The notes beneath the pieces were generated by a model, which was not told the DNA's origin, did not search any database, and saw only the letters and a list, made by a program, of their open reading frames with translations. From Prevotella melaninogenica (GTDB taxonomy: Bacteria > Bacteroidota > Bacteroidia > Bacteroidales > Bacteroidaceae), in the NCBI RefSeq assembly GCF_018127925.1, contig NZ_CP072347.1, positions 622,501 to 686,500 on the forward strand: a stretch of DNA of 64,000 nucleotides, given 5' to 3'. Shown in pieces: positions 55,888-64,000 of the stretch. Position numbers and translations under genes: made by a program. Position 1 is the first letter of the stretch. Each line of letters starts with the position of its first letter.

Positions 55888-56358
55888 ATGAAGAAAGGAG
55901 TATGGAAAACGAGGAATAAAACACTTTTAATCACAGTATTCCTCTCAACGTTGGTGATAGAATTCATCTTAGTATTCCTAAATGGCTGTTCTGATGGCGA
56001 AGGTCTTGCTTTCGACATAGATAAACAAGCCTTCGTTGTGAAGCAAGGTTGTGTCTGCGGTGGTAGCTTATACATTAGCGGTGAAGATGCATCAGATGAG
56101 TTCGCTGTCATTTATAATAAGAATGTACACGCCTTTTGGTATAATAGTTACAATCCATCTGTCCTTGAAATCAACAACCTTCCTACTTGTTGTAGTATCG
56201 TTTCACATGGCGACACCTTGTCTCTTCGTCGCCTTCCCTTACGACCCAATATCTTCTATTCCGTTTACCGCATGTCAGGTTGCTGCAGAACTTCTCCCCT
56301 TACTATCAAGACCGACAAGCAGGGTAGGGTAGTCAGTGCAGGAAGAGGGCTACAATAA
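55888..56358 (+). CDS. Hypothetical lipoprotein or membrane-anchored protein
   Basis: A 156-residue protein whose N-terminal helix runs from about residue 12 to 32 (LLITVFLSTLVIEFILVFLNGC). A possible lipobox is FLNGC. The mature part has six cysteines in pairs (QGCVCGG, TCCSI, GCCRTS), which suggests disulfides in the periplasm. Family not recognised. The longer frame to 55840 begins with TTG and is not used. Confidence 0.7.
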   Translation: MKKGVWKTRNKTLLITVFLSTLVIEFILVFLNGCSDGEGLAFDIDKQAFVVKQGCVCGGSLYISGEDASDEFAVIYNKNVHAFWYNSYNPSVLEINNLPTCCSIVSHGDTLSLRRLPLRPNIFYSVYRMSGCCRTSPLTIKTDKQGRVVSAGRGLQ

Positions 56359-56770
56359 AATGATATTGATCGGTCAATAACTCCCACAAACCCCTGCCAT
56401 TCGTATCTAATAATGTCTGATTAAGTCCCGCTCTTAGTCTTTTTCCACGCTCATTTTTAGACGAGTAAAAGACTATGAGGAGTTGGGCAGCTGAGGGACG
56501 ATAACAAAAGAGGGATGCACAAGTTGATGTGTATCCCTCTTAAATTTCCTCTGTTTTGTAAATGAATCTAAAATACTGAAAAAGTCTATTACAATATATA
56601 TCTTTGTAAAATGATAATATAACAATATTTTGCTTTCATTATAAGCCCCACGGATATTTACCTTATTTAAACGAGACTATATTATTATAAATAGGGGGCT
56701 ACGTTATAAAAAAAAGAATTGGCTTACTCCCAATATGAAATGCTTCTAAATATTTATCTCCAATACATTC
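56359..56770 (+). other. Intergenic region with a terminator-like hairpin
   Basis: No gene is seen. It holds one stem-loop at 56508-56541; the remaining sequence is AT-rich without repeats of the dispersed families. Confidence 0.6.
56508..56541. terminator. 14-bp hairpin between convergent genes
   Basis: AAGAGGGATGCACA (56508-56521) pairs with TGTGTATCCCTCTT (56528-56541), with one G-T pair. A and T residues flank both ends, so it may end transcription from both sides. Confidence 0.6.
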
Positions 56771-57034
56771 TCAAAAGTTAGGATTTTCACGATGTTTAAC
56801 AATTTTAGTGAATTCTTGCTTATATATGTAAGTAAATTGATGCAACAAGTCTTCTAAAGTAGTTGCACGTGTTGTTGCCCCTGTATGAAAATCAAGTTGG
56901 CCAGCATTAAGAAGTTGTGGATTAGTTTCGTAAGAGTAGTAAGGTGTAGTACCCTCTTCTTCATTCTTGTATATTCTAAAATCTACAAGTTTGTCTGCTA
57001 ATGTAACTTTGCCTTCGAAAAGAATTTTTTTCAT
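56771..57034 (-). CDS. Hypothetical small protein
   Basis: An 87-residue acidic, soluble protein. It has no signal peptide or membrane helix. The pattern MKKILFEGKVTLADKLVDFR suggests a small beta-then-helix domain. It has no partner genes. Flanks are AT-rich and contain a 22-nt-phased repeat on one side. Family not recognised. Confidence 0.55.
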   Translation of the reverse strand: MKKILFEGKVTLADKLVDFRIYKNEEEGTTPYYSYETNPQLLNAGQLDFHTGATTRATTLEDLLHQFTYIYKQEFTKIVKHRENPNF

Positions 57035-57405
57035 AGTTCTAATTTAATATTAAAAGTTAAGGGCAATATTACCCATAAAACTAAGTATGCAAAAATTGTT
57101 CCAAAAATCAAAAATGGAGGATGAATGATAAATGATGATATGAGAGTTCGTATTAAATGACATTTTGTCACATTTGCCTAAAATGTGGTGAAAATGGTAG
57201 AGAGATATATGAGAATCAGCATTTACATTTAATCAAATCAGTTTATTAGGGATGTTTTTTCAGTGATTTATGATGTTTTTGAATAATAACCATTCTTAAA
57301 CATCATTCTCTTATAGCCAGCTATTAGAAATTATTTTAGAATTACAACTTTAATAGCCTATGTATGACTAATTTGAGTAAATTACTTTCTTTTGTAAAGA
57401 AACCT

Positions 57406-57597
57406 CAAAGGCTGAAAATCAAAAGACGCTCTTTTGGCTTTCAATTAACGCCTAATTGGCTTCTAAAAGATGCCCTTTTGCAATGCTACTAACGCCCTTT
57501 TGAAGTCTTACTAAGCATCTTTTAAAATGCTGTTTTGCAACTCCTTGATAGCAAACGACTTACAAAGGCGATTTTAGAGCTTGTTTTTTACCCTTTT
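57406..57597 (+). repeat. Dispersed 22-nt-phased repeat, copy F
   Basis: The longest array: units start at 57406, 57428, 57450, 57472 and 57494, with a final GCATCTTTT at 57515; spacings 22, 22, 22, 22 and 21. The tail has GTTTTGCAACTCCTTGAT, GACTTACAAAGGCG and TTTTAGAGCTTG. The rest of the 669-nt gap (57035-57400) has no gene. A hairpin (GCAGC-TAATAA with TTATTA-GCTGC, 57644-57673) near the efflux operon end is a possible weak terminator. Confidence 0.9.
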
Positions 57598-57703
57598 TAA
57601 GCGTAAATATATAGAAGCAATGTAAAGAAAATTCAATCCTTCCGCAGCGTAATAAAACATCGTTATTAGCTGCAGAAAGTGGAATCCTTAGTCTTTCTTG
57701 GTG

Positions 57704-59125
57704 CTAAAAGAACGCACTATACATTTCTATAAGGGTTGAGAGCTGTTGTGACTTTGCGTCAATAAGTTCCATTTTACAGTCTAACTGTCCGCGCTCACTA
57801 TCTATCACCTCTAAATAAGTAGCTCTGTTATTGAGGTATAGTTTTTGAGCAGCAGAAACGGCTCTTACCAAAGCATCGTTCTGTTTCTGCTTAAATTGTT
57901 GGAGTAACTTAATGTTAGAAATCTTAGATTGCAGCGTACTTGTTTCTATAAAAGCAGTAAGCAATGTTTTGTCGTAATTATAAAGAGCCTCTATCTGCAA
58001 CGCATCAGCCTGAGCGAAGTTGGCTTGAATAGCCTTCTTATTGATGAGAGGAGCGGTAAGTCCACCTAAGGCATTAAACGCCAAAGACTCCGGTAGTTTG
58101 AATAAGTACTTAGGGTTAAAAGCATTTAATCCAATAGCCGCAGAGATATTAAATGAAGGGAGAAACTCTTTACGTGCAGTCTCCACATCCCATTTAGCAG
58201 CCTTTAGCTGGTGCTCAGCTTGTATGACATCAGGACGTTGTAATAGAAGTTGAGTAGATAAGGAATGTGCAGTTGTAGGCATTGGAAGCTGTAAGAAGTC
58301 AACCTTTGTGCGTTGTATGGTCTGAGGGAATCTACCTAAGAGAAGGTTTAGATTATTCTCCGTCTCAACGATAGACTGACGTAGAAGGTACTCATCAGCC
58401 TGTGCCTTAGCCAATTCAGCCTCGAACTTCTCAACAGCCAACTGCGTATCAGCATCAGCTTCTTTCTGAATACGAGCAATTCTCACTGCATCCTGCTGCA
58501 GCGAGATGTATTGTTGCATAACCGATAACTTGTAATCAAGAGCCAACAATAGATAATAGTTCTCTGCTACATCTGCCACTAACTGACTTTTGATAGCACG
58601 TTGTCCAGCTTCTGAAGCCAAATATCGCTCTACAGCAGCCTTTTTACCACTATTTAATTTGTTCCATAAATCTATGGTCCAGTCTACTTGTAGTGATGGA
58701 GAAAGGTCAGGAATAACAGTTGGAATCTTATGCCCAGGAGTCATCTCCGTACCAACATTACCTGCTCCCTCAGCTGTGTAGCGGCCAACTTTAGAAACTC
58801 CCGCACCAATATTTGCTGTAACAGAAGGTAGGAGAGCAGCTTGTTTAGCAGTAATCGCACTTCTCGCTATGGCCAACTCCTGCAATGTTATCTTGAGATC
58901 TTGATTGTTTTGTAAGGCAGTTTCAATCAGTTTCTGAAGCATTGGGTCTTGAAAAAACTCTCTCCATGCAGGCGATATGGTTACGCTACTATCCTTGGAT
59001 AAGGCTGGTAAAGAGTCCTTAAGCGTATCTTTGGGCATTGTAGCCTGCGGTGTTTTGCAGGCTACAATGCTCATAAGGATTACAAGAATAGTAATGACAT
59101 GATATAGTTTACTCTTTGTCGTCAT
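57704..59125 (-). CDS. RND efflux outer membrane lipoprotein (TolC/OprM family)
   Basis: A 473-residue outer-membrane channel lipoprotein. Lipobox SIVAC with the cysteine near residue 23. Two repeats of the outer membrane efflux domain are seen (LQNNQDLKITLQELAIARSA and the repeat near 290-460, DVIQAEHQLKAAKWDVETAR). It forms the exit duct of a tripartite pump. It overlaps the RND permease gene by 17 nt, so the genes are translationally coupled. Substrate unknown. Confidence 0.93.
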   Translation of the reverse strand: MTTKSKLYHVITILVILMSIVACKTPQATMPKDTLKDSLPALSKDSSVTISPAWREFFQDPMLQKLIETALQNNQDLKITLQELAIARSAITAKQAALLPSVTANIGAGVSKVGRYTAEGAGNVGTEMTPGHKIPTVIPDLSPSLQVDWTIDLWNKLNSGKKAAVERYLASEAGQRAIKSQLVADVAENYYLLLALDYKLSVMQQYISLQQDAVRIARIQKEADADTQLAVEKFEAELAKAQADEYLLRQSIVETENNLNLLLGRFPQTIQRTKVDFLQLPMPTTAHSLSTQLLLQRPDVIQAEHQLKAAKWDVETARKEFLPSFNISAAIGLNAFNPKYLFKLPESLAFNALGGLTAPLINKKAIQANFAQADALQIEALYNYDKTLLTAFIETSTLQSKISNIKLLQQFKQKQNDALVRAVSAAQKLYLNNRATYLEVIDSERGQLDCKMELIDAKSQQLSTLIEMYSAFF

Positions 59126-62100
59126 GAGTACTTTCTTTTAATTGTTTGTTCTTATAACGTTTATCTTTCTCTTCACTCAGTGGTTTCTCTTTCTGATAAT
59201 GTACCAATTTGTCTGTCATTCCAGCAAAGATATAGTAAAGACCAGGGATGAGTAACAAGCCGCCTAAGGTACCAATGACCATTCCTCCGACAGCAGCAGT
59301 ACCAATGGTACGGTTACCAATGGCACCAGCACCAGAGGCAAATACCAATGGAATCAAACCTGCTATAAAGGCTATACTCGTCATAAGGATAGGGCGGAAG
59401 CGTGCAACAGCGGCAGAGATGGCTGCTTGAGAAATTCGTTCGCCCGCATTCTTACGCTGAACAGCATACTCAACCATCAGTACGGCATTCTTTCCTAACA
59501 GACCGATGAGCATCACTAAGGCTATCTGGGCATAGATGTTGTTCTCTAATCCACAAGCCTTTAAGAAAAGGAATGCTCCGAATATACCCACTGGTAGGAA
59601 TATAATCACAGGTAATGGCAGTAGGAAATTCTCATATTGCGCTGCCAAAATAAGGTAGACAAATACGAGACAAACCACGAAGATGACGATAGCTGTATTA
59701 CCTTGTTCTGCTTCGTCTTTAGAGATACCAGCCCAGTCATAGTCATATCCTTTAGGGAGAGAGCGCTGTGCTACCTCTTGAATAGCCTGCAATGCCTGTC
59801 CGCTTGAGTATCCAGGTGCTTGTGCTCCTGTCACCTCTGAGGAGTTGTAAAGGTTATGACGAGTAATCTCACTCATACCATAAGTCTTTGAAAGCGACAT
59901 AAAGTCGGAATATGGAACCATCTGTCCATCTTCATTTTTACTATAAAGACTTAATAGATGATTAGGGAAATCACGATACTGTGGAGCAGCTTGTACAATT
60001 ACTTTATAAGGTTTTCCGAACAGAATAAATCCTGTTTGGTAATCCGAACCTACTAAGATAGACAAGTTGTTCAGTGCCTTTCCAGGCTTAACTCCCTTTT
60101 GTAAAGCTTTCTCGTCATCAACATGAAGCATGTACTGAGGGAAGCTCGCAGAGTAGAAAGTGAATGCGTTACCAATCTCGGGACGCTTGTTTAGGTCTTT
60201 AACGAACGCCTTGCTCACCCGCTCCATCTCATGATAATCGTTTTTACCAGTCTTATCTAAGAGACGTAGTTCGAATCCACTGGCAGCTCCATAGCCTGGA
60301 ATTGATGGCGGTTCAAAGAAGTCTATGTTTGCTTGTGTGATATTCTCACATTTCTGTTCCAAGTCACTAATAATCTCCTTTGCGGTACGTTTGCGATGTT
60401 TCCAGTCTTTGAGGTTAATCAAACAACTACCAGAATTGGCACTTGTTCCCTCAGAAAGAATCTCAAAACCAGCTAAAGAAGACACGCTTTCAACGTCCTC
60501 TTCTTTCTCTGCTATCTTAAGAAGCTGTTGCGCAACAGCGTTAGTTCGTTCGATAGTAGCCCCTGGAGGAGTCTCTATTACGGCATAAATCATACCCTGA
60601 TCTTCTTGTGGAATGAAGCCCGAAGGGAGTCCCATATTGATCCAATATGCCAATCCACAGAACACCAATATCAATATTATTGTTAAAGACTTCTTCTTTA
60701 CTGTATGTTGTATGAGGCGTTCATATTTACGGCTACCACTATCGAATTTAGCATTAAAGCGTTGCAGGACACGTCCAATAAACCCTAATTTAACATGGTT
60801 CTCCTGCTCTTTTGTCAAGATAAGGGCACACAATGCAGGGGTCAAAGTTAGGGCTACAAAGCCAGAGAAGAGGATACTTGACGCCATCGTGATTGAGAAC
60901 TGACGATAGAACATACCCTCTGGACCACCCATAAAGGCTACAGGAATGAATACAGAAGCCATAACTAAAGAGATTGCAATAATCGCTCCACTGATCTCTT
61001 TCATGGCTTTTTCCGTAGCTTCAACAGGTGAGAGTTTGTTGCGAGAGATTTCAACATTCACCGCTTCAATCACCACAATAGCATCGTCCACCACAATACC
61101 AATAGCCATGACTAAGGCAAAGAGGGATATCATATTGAGCGTTATGTTGAACAACATCATCGCAATGAAGCTGCCCAAAAGTGATATTGGCACAGCCATA
61201 ATCGGTATGATAGAGGCACGCCAATCGCCTAAGAAGATAAACACAACTATTGCTACTAAGATAAAAGCCTCAAACAAGGTGTGTATTACTTTCTCAATAC
61301 TTGCATCTAAGAAGCGGCTAACGTCATAGCTAATCTCATAGTGCATCCCCTTAGGCATATCTTTTTGCAGATGAGCCATAGCGTCCTTCACCTTAGTGAT
61401 AACGTTACGAGCATTACTACCATAAGCTTGTTTCAAGGTTACAGCAGCCGAAGGACGTCCATTGAAGGTTGAGTAGATATCGTATACCTCGCTACCTAAG
61501 TGTACATCAGCAATGTCTTTCAAGCGTACGATATTACCATTTTTATTGCTCTTGATGATGATATTCTTATATTCATCCTCTGTTGTGTAACGTCCTGGAT
61601 ACTTTAAGACATACTCTTTGACCTGTGGACGTAGTCCTCCACTCTCTCCCAACTTACCAGGAGAAACCTCTATATTCTGATCTTCAAGTGCATCACTGAC
61701 GTCATCTGTTGATAATCCATAGGCTATCATCTTGTCTGGATGGAGCCATACACGCATAGCATAATTACGTGTACCAAGGATATCAAGGTCGCCAACACCA
61801 TCTACACGCAACAACTCTGGAGAGATGTTTATATCAAAATAGTTGTAGAGGAAGCTTTGGTCAACCTTAGGGTCATCACTGTAAAGATTGATATACATAA
61901 GTATGTTTGGCTCTTCACGTGATATCTTTACACCCTCTCGAATAACCTCTGCAGGCAATTTATTGGTAGCCGATGACACACGGTTCTGAACATTTACCGC
62001 ATCAACATTTGGGTCGGTTCCCAACTTGAAGACGACATTTAACTCGGCTTCACCATCGTTTCCCGCATTACTTTCGATATATTTCATGCCAGGAATACCA

Positions 62101-62309
62101 TTCAAAGCCTGCTCCAATGGAATGATCACAGATTTTACCAACAACTCATTATTTGCTCCCGGGTAATTAGCAATCACGTTTACCTTAGGAGGAGAGATGG
62201 AAGGAAACTGCGTTATAGGTAGATTTGAAAGTGATAGAATTCCAATAAAGGCTATGACCAATGACACTACAATAGAGAGCACTGGCCTACGAATAAAGAT
62301 CTTAAACAT
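59109..62309 (-). CDS. RND multidrug efflux permease (HAE1/AcrB type)
   Basis: A 1066-residue inner-membrane pump with twelve helices and two periplasmic loops. FKIFIRRPVLSIVVSLVIA starts helix 1; the proton-relay Asp pair is in GIVVDDAIVVIEAVN (helix 4) and the lysine in LIGLLGKNAVLMVEYAVQ (helix 10). It exchanges protons for drugs and bile-salt- or detergent-like compounds. The C-terminal 30 residues are Lys-rich. It lies 2 nt after the adaptor gene and overlaps the channel gene. Confidence 0.95.
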   Translation of the reverse strand: MFKIFIRRPVLSIVVSLVIAFIGILSLSNLPITQFPSISPPKVNVIANYPGANNELLVKSVIIPLEQALNGIPGMKYIESNAGNDGEAELNVVFKLGTDPNVDAVNVQNRVSSATNKLPAEVIREGVKISREEPNILMYINLYSDDPKVDQSFLYNYFDINISPELLRVDGVGDLDILGTRNYAMRVWLHPDKMIAYGLSTDDVSDALEDQNIEVSPGKLGESGGLRPQVKEYVLKYPGRYTTEDEYKNIIIKSNKNGNIVRLKDIADVHLGSEVYDIYSTFNGRPSAAVTLKQAYGSNARNVITKVKDAMAHLQKDMPKGMHYEISYDVSRFLDASIEKVIHTLFEAFILVAIVVFIFLGDWRASIIPIMAVPISLLGSFIAMMLFNITLNMISLFALVMAIGIVVDDAIVVIEAVNVEISRNKLSPVEATEKAMKEISGAIIAISLVMASVFIPVAFMGGPEGMFYRQFSITMASSILFSGFVALTLTPALCALILTKEQENHVKLGFIGRVLQRFNAKFDSGSRKYERLIQHTVKKKSLTIILILVFCGLAYWINMGLPSGFIPQEDQGMIYAVIETPPGATIERTNAVAQQLLKIAEKEEDVESVSSLAGFEILSEGTSANSGSCLINLKDWKHRKRTAKEIISDLEQKCENITQANIDFFEPPSIPGYGAASGFELRLLDKTGKNDYHEMERVSKAFVKDLNKRPEIGNAFTFYSASFPQYMLHVDDEKALQKGVKPGKALNNLSILVGSDYQTGFILFGKPYKVIVQAAPQYRDFPNHLLSLYSKNEDGQMVPYSDFMSLSKTYGMSEITRHNLYNSSEVTGAQAPGYSSGQALQAIQEVAQRSLPKGYDYDWAGISKDEAEQGNTAIVIFVVCLVFVYLILAAQYENFLLPLPVIIFLPVGIFGAFLFLKACGLENNIYAQIALVMLIGLLGKNAVLMVEYAVQRKNAGERISQAAISAAVARFRPILMTSIAFIAGLIPLVFASGAGAIGNRTIGTAAVGGMVIGTLGGLLLIPGLYYIFAGMTDKLVHYQKEKPLSEEKDKRYKNKQLKESTHDDKE

Positions 62310-62311
62310 AC

Positions 62312-63391
62312 CTAATTAGCGTTTAACTTATCCAACTTCATTGATGCTTGTGGAGAAACCATAGACACACGTACCTTATCTCCATCATTTACTTTCTGTA
62401 TACCGTCAAGAAGATAACGGTCAGTAGGCTGTAAGCCTGAGGAAACAACGTATGCTCCTGTAAACTCAGCATCAATCTTGATAGCACGTTGGCGAGCAAT
62501 ATTATTCTTGTCAACCACAAATACATACTTCTTATCCTGAAGCTCATAGACAGCTTCTTGTGGTATCAATATTGCATTTTTCTTTTGTATAAAGAGTTTT
62601 ATCGTACCCGTCTGACCATTACGTAAAAGATTGTTGGCATTGCTAAAGACGGCACGAACAGCAATCGTACCTGTTGAACTATCAAACTGTCCTCCAATAT
62701 CTAATATCTTTCCGCTTGCAGGAAAGACATCGCCATTCGCCAAAACAAGCTGTAACGGAGTTTGTGAAAAGCGTTCTGGATGGAGGCGGAAATCTAAATA
62801 ATCTGTTTCTGAAATATTGAAATAGGCAAATACCTTACTATTATCTGATAAGCTGGTAAGTAGATCACTGGGATCTACTAAACTTCCTGCTTTATTAGGA
62901 ATGCGCCCTAAGATGCCTGAAAAAGGTGCACGGATAAGAGACAGACGCTTATGTAGTACAGCCAACTGATAGTCGGCTTCTGCTCCTTTCAACTTAGCCG
63001 TAGCCATGCGCTTCGCATTATTTGAGAGTACTTTGTTGTCCGTTAGCGTTGTTACATTCTGCAAGTCGATACTTGCCTGCTCTGCAGCTGCCTTCGCCTT
63101 GGCAATCTCTTCGTTAGCACCAACAATCGCAATGCGAAATAGCGGTTGACCAGCTTTCACAAACTGACCTTCACTAACATACACATCTTGCAAAATACCG
63201 GTTTGCTGAGAGTGAACTTCAATGTTACGTTGTGAGGCAATGTTTGCCACATAAGATTGTGGTAGGGAGATGCTTTCTACCAGTGGTGTCGTTGCAGTGT
63301 AAACTGGTTTTACTTGTGTTTCTTTCTTTGAATGACACGCACATAGAAGAAACATGATTGCAAGACAAGACAATTGAATTAAATTCTTCAT
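62312..63391 (-). CDS. RND efflux periplasmic adaptor lipoprotein
   Basis: A 359-residue membrane-fusion protein. Lipobox MFLLCAC with the cysteine near residue 19. Barrel-sandwich (lipoyl-like) halves are QTGILQDVYVSEGQFVKAGQ and SLIRAPFSGILGRIPNKAGS, separated by a coiled coil (about 100-145); the beta-barrel and MP domains follow. It bridges the RND pump and the outer channel. The frame begins earlier at a TTG (63421), but the ATG at 63391 gives a proper signal peptide. First gene of the operon. Confidence 0.93.
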   Translation of the reverse strand: MKNLIQLSCLAIMFLLCACHSKKETQVKPVYTATTPLVESISLPQSYVANIASQRNIEVHSQQTGILQDVYVSEGQFVKAGQPLFRIAIVGANEEIAKAKAAAEQASIDLQNVTTLTDNKVLSNNAKRMATAKLKGAEADYQLAVLHKRLSLIRAPFSGILGRIPNKAGSLVDPSDLLTSLSDNSKVFAYFNISETDYLDFRLHPERFSQTPLQLVLANGDVFPASGKILDIGGQFDSSTGTIAVRAVFSNANNLLRNGQTGTIKLFIQKKNAILIPQEAVYELQDKKYVFVVDKNNIARQRAIKIDAEFTGAYVVSSGLQPTDRYLLDGIQKVNDGDKVRVSMVSPQASMKLDKLNAN

Positions 63392-63421
63392 AAATTGGTC
63401 TTTTTGTTTTCGTAAAAACAA

Positions 63422-63639
63422 GTGAAAAGTTAACGCGTTAATCCAACACTTCCTGACTACTCCTTGTAGCCATATTTACTCATTCTGTTTTCTCTTTCCT
63501 ATCTATAATAATAGAAAACAGAGCTGTCGTTACATCTTTATGGAAACTTATTAAGAAAAGTGTTTCCTAAAATACCCTTCAGAATCATTGCTTTGCGATA
63601 TAGAAATGTATTCTTTACGTTACCTATTGATTATGCTCG
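63422..63639 (-). promoter_or_regulatory. Structured leader of the RND operon
   Basis: It contains a perfect 12-bp palindrome TTAACGCGTTAA (63430-63441) and a 10-bp stem-loop TCTGTTTTCT/AGAAAACAGA (63484-63493, 63513-63522). No gene is seen. The leader runs about 240 nt from the -7 box to the ATG. The palindrome is a candidate operator. Confidence 0.55.
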
Positions 63640-63671
63640 CAAAGGTACGTCGTTTTTGTGTAGTATGCAAG
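63640..63671 (-). promoter_or_regulatory. RND operon promoter
   Basis: TACCTTTG on the minus strand (63640-63647) with CTTG at 63668-63671 and a 20-nt spacer. Confidence 0.6.
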
Positions 63672-63774
63672 TAATTCTATAGTTAATTTTCTGCAAGTAC
63701 TGAATAGTTTTCTCTGAAGTTATTTTTGTGGTTCTTCTGAAATATGGTTGATAAACAAAAAGGCTTATGTAATA

Positions 63775-64000
63775 GGCACACGGAGTCACGGAGGTAAACG
63801 CAATGTCACGGAGGTGCCGACGGCATAAAGAGCGACGGAGGTGTAGCGTACAGATTCCTGATAAGTTCTGAGATAAATGCTTTGGGTATAGAGTCTCTAA
63901 TAAAACTGGTAAACTTCCTCCGCTGCTCCATGCACTGACGGTGCCTCCGTGACTTCCATTGCTTTGTTTTAAAAATCCTCCGTCCACTCCGTGCCTCTGT
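63775..64000. repeat. CACGGAG/CTCCGTG inverted repeat cluster
   Basis: Four CGGAG(G) units on the left (63781-63840) and four CTCCG(T) units on the right (63917-64000) form an inverted cluster; GTCACGGAGG (63805-63814) is the exact reverse complement of 63944-63953. It is more GC-rich than its surroundings and runs off the right edge. No gene is credible here. Confidence 0.8.

Noticed and set aside
26937-57597. CRISPR array for the 22-nt units.
   Set aside because: Units are contiguous with no unique 30-40-nt spacers, and no cas gene is present.
63631-63987. 118-residue frame on the minus strand at the right edge.
   Set aside because: It is coded by the CACGGAG repeats and overlaps the RND promoter.

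Overview
The window looks like a chromosomal segment from a Prevotella-type member of the Bacteroidales. Base composition is moderate. Promoters follow the Bacteroidetes TAnnTTTG (-7) pattern. Gene content is typical of the group: a fimbrillin-like lipoprotein, a GLPGLI protein beside a CarbopepD_reg/beta-barrel outer membrane protein, an HU-HIG DNA-binding protein, a Porin_10-like porin, DUF4348, DUF4468, DUF4954 and DUF6155 proteins, and class III FBPase. An oral Prevotella is a reasonable guess; the species is not decidable here. No rRNA, tRNA, CRISPR array, phage or transposase gene was seen.

Layout. 1-4.8 kb: start of rpsA (cut by the window edge) and a TamB-like protein, both on the minus strand. 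5.0-11.1 kb: complete nqrABCDEF operon for the Na+-pumping NADH:quinone oxidoreductase, closed by a terminator. 11.2-14.4 kb: accessory patch with a tiny transcription unit carrying an (AC)19 microsatellite, a short acidic-tailed protein, a fimbrillin-like lipoprotein, a near-perfect 27-bp stem-loop and an HU-like gene. 14.5-22.4 kb (minus): ftsE, aspartate kinase, lysA, two tightly linked glycosyltransferases and class III FBPase. 22.6-26.7 kb: a membrane protein, a large beta-barrel and a GLPGLI protein. 27.3-35.3 kb: class I fumarase, M16 protease, DUF4954 protein, HflX. 36.1-39.7 kb: MBL-fold hydrolase, MurB, sugar O-acetyltransferase, DUF4348 lipoprotein. 39.9-47.1 kb: pheS, a DnaQ-like exonuclease, DUF6155, an acyltransferase and a UvrD-type helicase with an exonuclease domain inside it. 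47.3-56.4 kb: SemiSWEET, small lipoproteins, a DUF4468 protein, a porin cluster, menA, an HD hydrolase and guanine deaminase. 57.7-63.4 kb (minus): a tripartite RND efflux operon.

Functional links. NQR feeds electrons to quinone and menA makes the menaquinone precursor. Class I fumarase fits a fumarate/succinate fermentation. Aspartate kinase and lysA form the lysine/diaminopimelate arm that, with murB, serves peptidoglycan synthesis.

The most unusual content is intergenic. Six copies of a dispersed repeat (26.9, 35.6, 41.4, 48.9, 49.4 and 57.4 kb) are built from units in strict 22-nt register, and in every copy the last spacer is 21 nt. Two copies lie in a longer direct duplication and differ by exactly one 22-nt unit. 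Several other repeat families (GC-rich, CATCACCC-type, GCCTTATTGGGC-type, CACGGAG-type, and a 22-nt triplet inside the nqr operon) fill most other gaps. One GC-rich repeat has entered the 5' end of the MBL hydrolase gene and apparently removed its ATG.
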